Shown: piece after piece, positions 6,955-7,158 of the stretch
How the letters are laid out: every line of letters starts with the position of its first letter
Position numbering within the stretch: position 1 is the first letter of the stretch
DNA from: Ahrensia sp.
GTDB taxonomy: Bacteria > Pseudomonadota > Alphaproteobacteria > Rhizobiales > Rhizobiaceae
NCBI GenBank assembly: GCA_002698425.1
Contig: NZXU01000110.1
Span: 112,453 to 119,610, forward strand
Direction: 5' to 3'
Length of the DNA stretch: 7,158 nt
The notes under the pieces: generated by a model
Seen by the model: only the letters and a program-made list of their open reading frames with translations
What the model was told of the DNA's origin: nothing
The model's database searches: none
Translations under genes and position numbers: made by a program

Positions 6955-7158
6955 TCAGCGCAGCTTGTTGGCGCGTTCGATCGCGGCATGCTGCTGGTTT
7001 TCGGTCAGACCTTCCCAGAAATCGTCCAGCGCCCGGTCGCGAAGGCCGGCCCGGCGCGTGACCACAACCCAGGCTGCCGCCTCCGCCTCGTCCGGCTCCG
7101 TCCCGAGACCGCCCCAATAGAGCTTCGCGGCCTGTCCCTGCGCGGCGACATTGCCGGC
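6955..7158 (-). CDS. C-terminal part of a Sel1-repeat-like (TPR-related) protein, cut by the window edge
   Basis: An open frame enters from the right edge and ends at TGA (6957-6955), giving the last 67 residues of a protein. It reads AGNVAAQGQAAKLYWGGLG, then EPDEAEAAAWVVVTRRAG. The order Ala/Gly...A..LY..G.G...D..EAA.W...A...G is that of a Sel1-like repeat, followed by a short Ala/Arg-rich helical end (ENQQHAAIERANKLR). Sel1 proteins are helical scaffolds, often in the envelope or periplasm, and the N-terminus that would show a signal peptide is outside the window. It is on the same strand as efp, with a 109-nt gap. Only about one and a half repeats are visible, so the family call is moderate. 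Confidence 0.6.
   Translation of the reverse strand, partial: AGNVAAQGQAAKLYWGGLGTEPDEAEAAAWVVVTRRAGLRDRALDDFWEGLTENQQHAAIERANKLR

Noticed and set aside
6857..7117. Minus-strand open frame of 86 residues at the right end
   Set aside because: It is Arg/Gly-rich and in a different frame from the Sel1-like reading, which has the better protein composition and a repeat pattern.

Overview
The window looks like chromosomal DNA from an alphaproteobacterium, most likely Hyphomicrobiales (rhizobia and relatives). Coding regions are GC-rich. The inositol monophosphatase and EF-P sequences, and their arrangement next to a MotA/TolQ-like and MotB/OmpA-like pair, are of the rhizobial kind as I remember it. 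No tRNA, rRNA, CRISPR array, IS element or phage gene was seen. Genus and species cannot be decided from this sequence alone.

Layout, left to right. (1) 75-1889 (+) encodes a complete fused half-transporter of the ABC exporter type. (2) 1896-2831 (-) encodes an OxyR-type LysR regulator that converges on the transporter with a 6-nt gap, and a hairpin spans both stop codons. (3) 2832-2930 is a compact, AT-rich divergent control region. It holds a 37-bp site with the OxyR operator layout (ATAG-N7-CTAT-N7-ATAT-N7-CGAT) and plausible promoters facing both ways. (4) 2931-3143 (+) is a small YdcH/DUF465-family protein with a strong Shine-Dalgarno. It is joined by an ATGA overlap to 3140-3343 (+), a small single-pass membrane protein whose 3' end runs antisense into the next gene. 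(5) From 7158 down to 3265 everything is on the minus strand. In transcription order this is the 3' end of a Sel1-repeat-like protein, efp, an inositol monophosphatase gene, a MotA/TolQ/ExbB-like channel subunit, and an OmpA/MotB-like partner coupled to it by a 1-nt TAGTG overlap.

How the parts may work together. The MotA-like and MotB-like proteins probably form an inner-membrane, ion-driven stator that grips peptidoglycan. No flagellar or Tol genes are nearby, so its task is not shown. EF-P and the phosphatase are housekeeping functions. The most notable part is the centre. The OxyR-type regulator aligns well with OxyR but has Arg203 where E. coli OxyR has its peroxide-sensing Cys199, while it keeps the equivalent of Cys208. 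It still has an OxyR-like operator on its own promoter, and the divergent targets would be two tiny proteins of unknown role. This is the best candidate here for an undescribed regulatory unit. The operator and the missing cysteine are read from the sequence; the regulon is inference.
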